Below, in pieces: positions 61,934 to 64,000 of a stretch of DNA of 64,000 bases. This stretch comes from Muribaculaceae bacterium. GTDB taxonomy: Bacteria > Bacteroidota > Bacteroidia > Bacteroidales > Muribaculaceae. How positions within the stretch are numbered: position 1 is the first letter of the stretch; every line of letters begins with the position of its first letter. Made by a program: the position numbers and the translations under genes. The stretch covers positions 48,179-112,178 of the forward strand of contig JAGBIJ010000039.1 in assembly GCA_017935045.1 (NCBI GenBank), given 5' to 3'. The notes beneath the pieces were generated by a model. That model saw nothing but the letters and a program-made list of their open reading frames with translations, had not been told where the DNA came from and did no database searches.

Positions 61934-62993
61934 AAGCAAAACGGGATTCAGCCTGTGGAAAGTATTGCTGCCCGTAGGCATCGGTCTCGGCGTGGTAGCC
62001 TGGATGTTCTGGAAAGATGCAAAGTCGCATGATGTGGGAGCCGAGCTGTCCGCCATCAGTTTCACACCATACGTCATAGGATGCATCGCGCTCGCGTGGC
62101 TGTTCATGCTCGGCCGCGACTTCGGATTGAGCTGGCGCTTCAGGGCTCTTACCGATCGTGACTTGACATGGGGGCAGGCCATCAGGGTTAATTGCCTTTG
62201 CGAGTTTACCTCTGCCATTACGCCTACGGCCGTAGGCGGCAGTTCGCTGGGCATGATATTCCTAAATCGTGAGGGCATTGAGATAGGGAGAGCCACGACA
62301 CTGATGCTCACGACGCTTTTTCTTGATGAATTGTTTTTCGTCGTGTCATGTCCGCTTGTAGTGCTGTTTACCCCGGCCGGCGAGCTCTTTGCTACCGGCG
62401 GCGGATTCGGGACCGGTCTGGAAGTCACATTCTGGCTGATCTACTCCGGTATAGTACTTTGGACTCTGTTTCTCTTCCTCGGCATCATCGTATGGCCGTC
62501 CGGCATCCGGCGCGCTCTGAAAGCACTGTTTTCAATAGGTTTTCTGCGCAGATGGCAACCCCAGGTCATAGCTATGGGTGACAATATGGCCGCTACGTCC
62601 GCCAGTCTGCGCGGCAAGCCGCTCAGTTTTTGGCTGGAGATATTCGGCGGAACAGCTCTGTCGTGGTCATCACGCTACCTCGTGGTCAACGCGCTGTTTC
62701 TGGCTTTCGTACCTTCGGCCGACGGCCAGCAATGGCTGATATTCGCACGGCAGCTGGTAGTCTGGGTGGTGCTGATGGTAAGCCCGACCCCCGGAGGCGC
62801 AGGTCTTAGCGAATGGCTCTTTACTGAGTTCTACGGCGCACTTATACCTACGGCGGCTCTGGCACTGCTTATGGCCATCTGCTGGCGCATAATATCATAT
62901 TATGTCTACCTTGTCATAGGCGCCATATTGGTGCCAGGATGGCTGAAAAACAGTTTTACCAAAAAGAAAAAGAGCAATAAAAATGAAAAATAA
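61911..62993 (+). CDS. Lysylphosphatidylglycerol synthase TM/UPF0104-like flippase-type protein
   Basis: A 360-residue polytopic protein with eight to nine helices. ITPTAVGGSSLGMIF and SPTPGGAGLSEWLF are the paired proline/glycine motifs of the UPF0104/LPG-synthase transmembrane family. No synthetase domain follows, so it should be only the membrane unit, whose relatives translocate lipids. The 23-base overlap with the glycosyltransferase and 11-base overlap with kdsB suggest coupled translation. An attractive reading is that a lipid glycosylated by the upstream enzyme is moved across the membrane, but this is inference. Confidence 0.88.
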   Translation: MAENSIDKSKTGFSLWKVLLPVGIGLGVVAWMFWKDAKSHDVGAELSAISFTPYVIGCIALAWLFMLGRDFGLSWRFRALTDRDLTWGQAIRVNCLCEFTSAITPTAVGGSSLGMIFLNREGIEIGRATTLMLTTLFLDELFFVVSCPLVVLFTPAGELFATGGGFGTGLEVTFWLIYSGIVLWTLFLFLGIIVWPSGIRRALKALFSIGFLRRWQPQVIAMGDNMAATSASLRGKPLSFWLEIFGGTALSWSSRYLVVNALFLAFVPSADGQQWLIFARQLVVWVVLMVSPTPGGAGLSEWLFTEFYGALIPTAALALLMAICWRIISYYVYLVIGAILVPGWLKNSFTKKKKSNKNEK

Positions 62994-63768
62994 ATATCTG
63001 GCAATAATTCCCGCACGGTATGCTTCATCGCGCTTTCCAGGCAAGCCTCTGGCCAGACTGGGAGGGCGCGAAGTGATACTGCGCGTTACCGACCGCGTGG
63101 CGGAAGCTGGCATAGAGCCTATAGTCGCTACCGATGACGAGCGAATCCTGAACTGCGTGCTTGATGCCGGGAGAAAAGCCGTGATGACCCGAAGCGACCA
63201 TGTATGCGGCACCGACCGCGTACGCGAAGCATACGACATCTGCACAGCCGGGCGCGACAGCGCGGAGACGGACAAGGATATTATCATCAACGTGCAAGGC
63301 GACGAACCGTTTATCCGTCCCGCGCAACTCGGCGCTCTCATAGACCTGTTTGAACGTTACGACGACACCGACATCGCCACTCTGGCCAGACGGGTACAGC
63401 CGGGTACACCCTACCGGACGCTTGCCGATCCCAACGTCGTGAAGGTGGTAGCCGGCACACAGGGACGCGCCCTATACTTCTCGCGCAGCGTGATACCCTA
63501 TCTGCGTAATGCCGACAAGGAGGAATGGAGCAACCGCCACGCCTATCTGTTTCATATCGGCATATATGCCTATAAGGCTTCAGTGCTTCGCGCTATAACA
63601 CGCATGTCTGTCTCCCCTCTTGAAAAGGCCGAGAGCCTTGAGCAGCTTCGCTGGCTTGAAGCCGGGCTGTCTATCCGTATTGCCGAAACAGAGACAGCCA
63701 CAATAGGCATCGACACCCCTGAAGACCTGCGTGCGGCTGAGGAATACCTCGCGTCCGGACTGCGGTAA
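62983..63768 (+). CDS. kdsB: 3-deoxy-manno-octulosonate cytidylyltransferase
   Basis: A 261-residue enzyme activating Kdo as CMP-Kdo for lipopolysaccharide core synthesis. IIPARYASSRFPGKPLA is the CTP-binding loop, IINVQGDEPFI the metal site, and YFSRSVIPYLR and HIGIYAYKASVL are also conserved. Length fits the family. It ends the operon; the following 232 bases hold no gene I can support. Confidence 0.96.
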   Translation: MKNKYLAIIPARYASSRFPGKPLARLGGREVILRVTDRVAEAGIEPIVATDDERILNCVLDAGRKAVMTRSDHVCGTDRVREAYDICTAGRDSAETDKDIIINVQGDEPFIRPAQLGALIDLFERYDDTDIATLARRVQPGTPYRTLADPNVVKVVAGTQGRALYFSRSVIPYLRNADKEEWSNRHAYLFHIGIYAYKASVLRAITRMSVSPLEKAESLEQLRWLEAGLSIRIAETETATIGIDTPEDLRAAEEYLASGLR

Positions 63769-64000
63769 AGGTTGCGCGGGCCGAACATCGGCGAAAATTT
63801 ATCCCGACAGTAAAAATGGAATAATTATCCTCTTTCTGATTTCGCCATATCATATTTTTTTTGTAATTCTCCGCGATATAAAACGGGAAAAACGGGGATA
63901 AAATTAAATGCAAGCAAATAAACGGATTAGCAAGAGGCTGGTTTTCCGCGATTTGCCTGCAAATGGGGCGATTTTCTCAAAAAGTACACCTTTTGTACCC
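63769..64000. other. 3' end of window without a supported gene
   Basis: AT-rich sequence after kdsB with a T-run near 63856-63862 and no full promoter (TAATTCTC after the T-run is a poor -7). An ATG at 63908 opens a frame that runs off the end (31 codons), too short to judge. Confidence 0.4.

Noticed and set aside
63908-64000. ORF running off the right edge (31 codons)
   Set aside because: Too short to judge, no promoter and no recognisable motif.
1-64000. CRISPR array, insertion sequence, prophage or rRNA
   Set aside because: No spaced direct repeats, transposase, integrase or rRNA sequence was seen; gene content is consistent with ordinary chromosome.

Overview
The window is a continuous, gene-dense chromosomal segment of a Bacteroidales bacterium, most likely of the Muribaculaceae or a close relative. 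The evidence is the promoter grammar (a -33 TTTG box 19-21 bp upstream of a -7 TAnnTTTG box, seen repeatedly and sometimes perfectly), near absence of strong Shine-Dalgarno sites, TTG and GTG starts, and family choices typical of the order: long amidophosphoribosyltransferase with a propeptide, 305-residue SerA, eukaryote/archaea-type ProS, DPP-IV-like S9 peptidase, M16 and M3 peptidases, DHHW proteins. I place it at order level with confidence; genus is inference. No rRNA, CRISPR array, insertion sequence or prophage was seen.

Layout. 1-1232: end of a flavodiiron protein and a uracil-DNA glycosylase-family protein. 1239-5865 (minus): a four-gene envelope O-acyltransferase cluster (SGNH hydrolase, MBOAT, two DHHW/AlgX-like paralogues) driven by a promoter that sits on top of the first start codon. 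6085-11029: a 55-residue membrane protein, dxs, trkA, trkH. 11329-15660: ftsK, lolA, trxB, closed by a strong terminator. 15713-18903: dCMP deaminase, S41 protease, 5-formyl-THF cyclo-ligase and a LuxR-type regulator with a degenerate receiver. 19148-25668: M16 and M3 peptidases and dihydroorotase. 25771-30541: Yip1-like protein, smpB, purF-like, U32 protein. 30529-35177 (minus): cca, then lpxA, cdsA, rsmG and an MBL hydrolase. 35470: tRNA with a CAU anticodon.

35597-45599: B3/B4-domain protein, GNAT, secreted LRR protein, a one-TM small protein, SprT-like protease, TPR protein, hisS, a DUF3843-like protein, MINPP-like histidine phosphatase. 45600-49833: acyltransferase-3 protein, serC-serA, aroE. 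49834-51193: the most unusual stretch, with a 49-residue small ORF, a strong terminator, a secreted protein made of three copies of a Cys/His zinc-ribbon-like repeat, and a long folded leader of proS. 51194-57263: proS, DPP-IV-like peptidase, a polytopic membrane protein of unknown function, miaA. 57332-60503 (minus): DedA, rpe, and an ABC transporter. 60743-63768: GT4 glycosyltransferase, a flippase-like membrane protein and kdsB.

Most genes are housekeeping: isoprenoid precursors, potassium uptake, chromosome segregation, lipoprotein transport, thiol redox, nucleotide and serine synthesis, lipid A/Kdo precursors and translation. The envelope theme recurs (acyltransferases, LpxA, CdsA, LolA, KdsB, DedA, flippase). 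The best candidates for undescribed biology are the zinc-ribbon repeat protein with its small-ORF neighbour, the proS leader, the CCA-adding enzyme with an erased HD domain, the tandem DHHW acyltransferase cluster, the 456-residue membrane protein, and the receiver-degenerate LuxR regulator.
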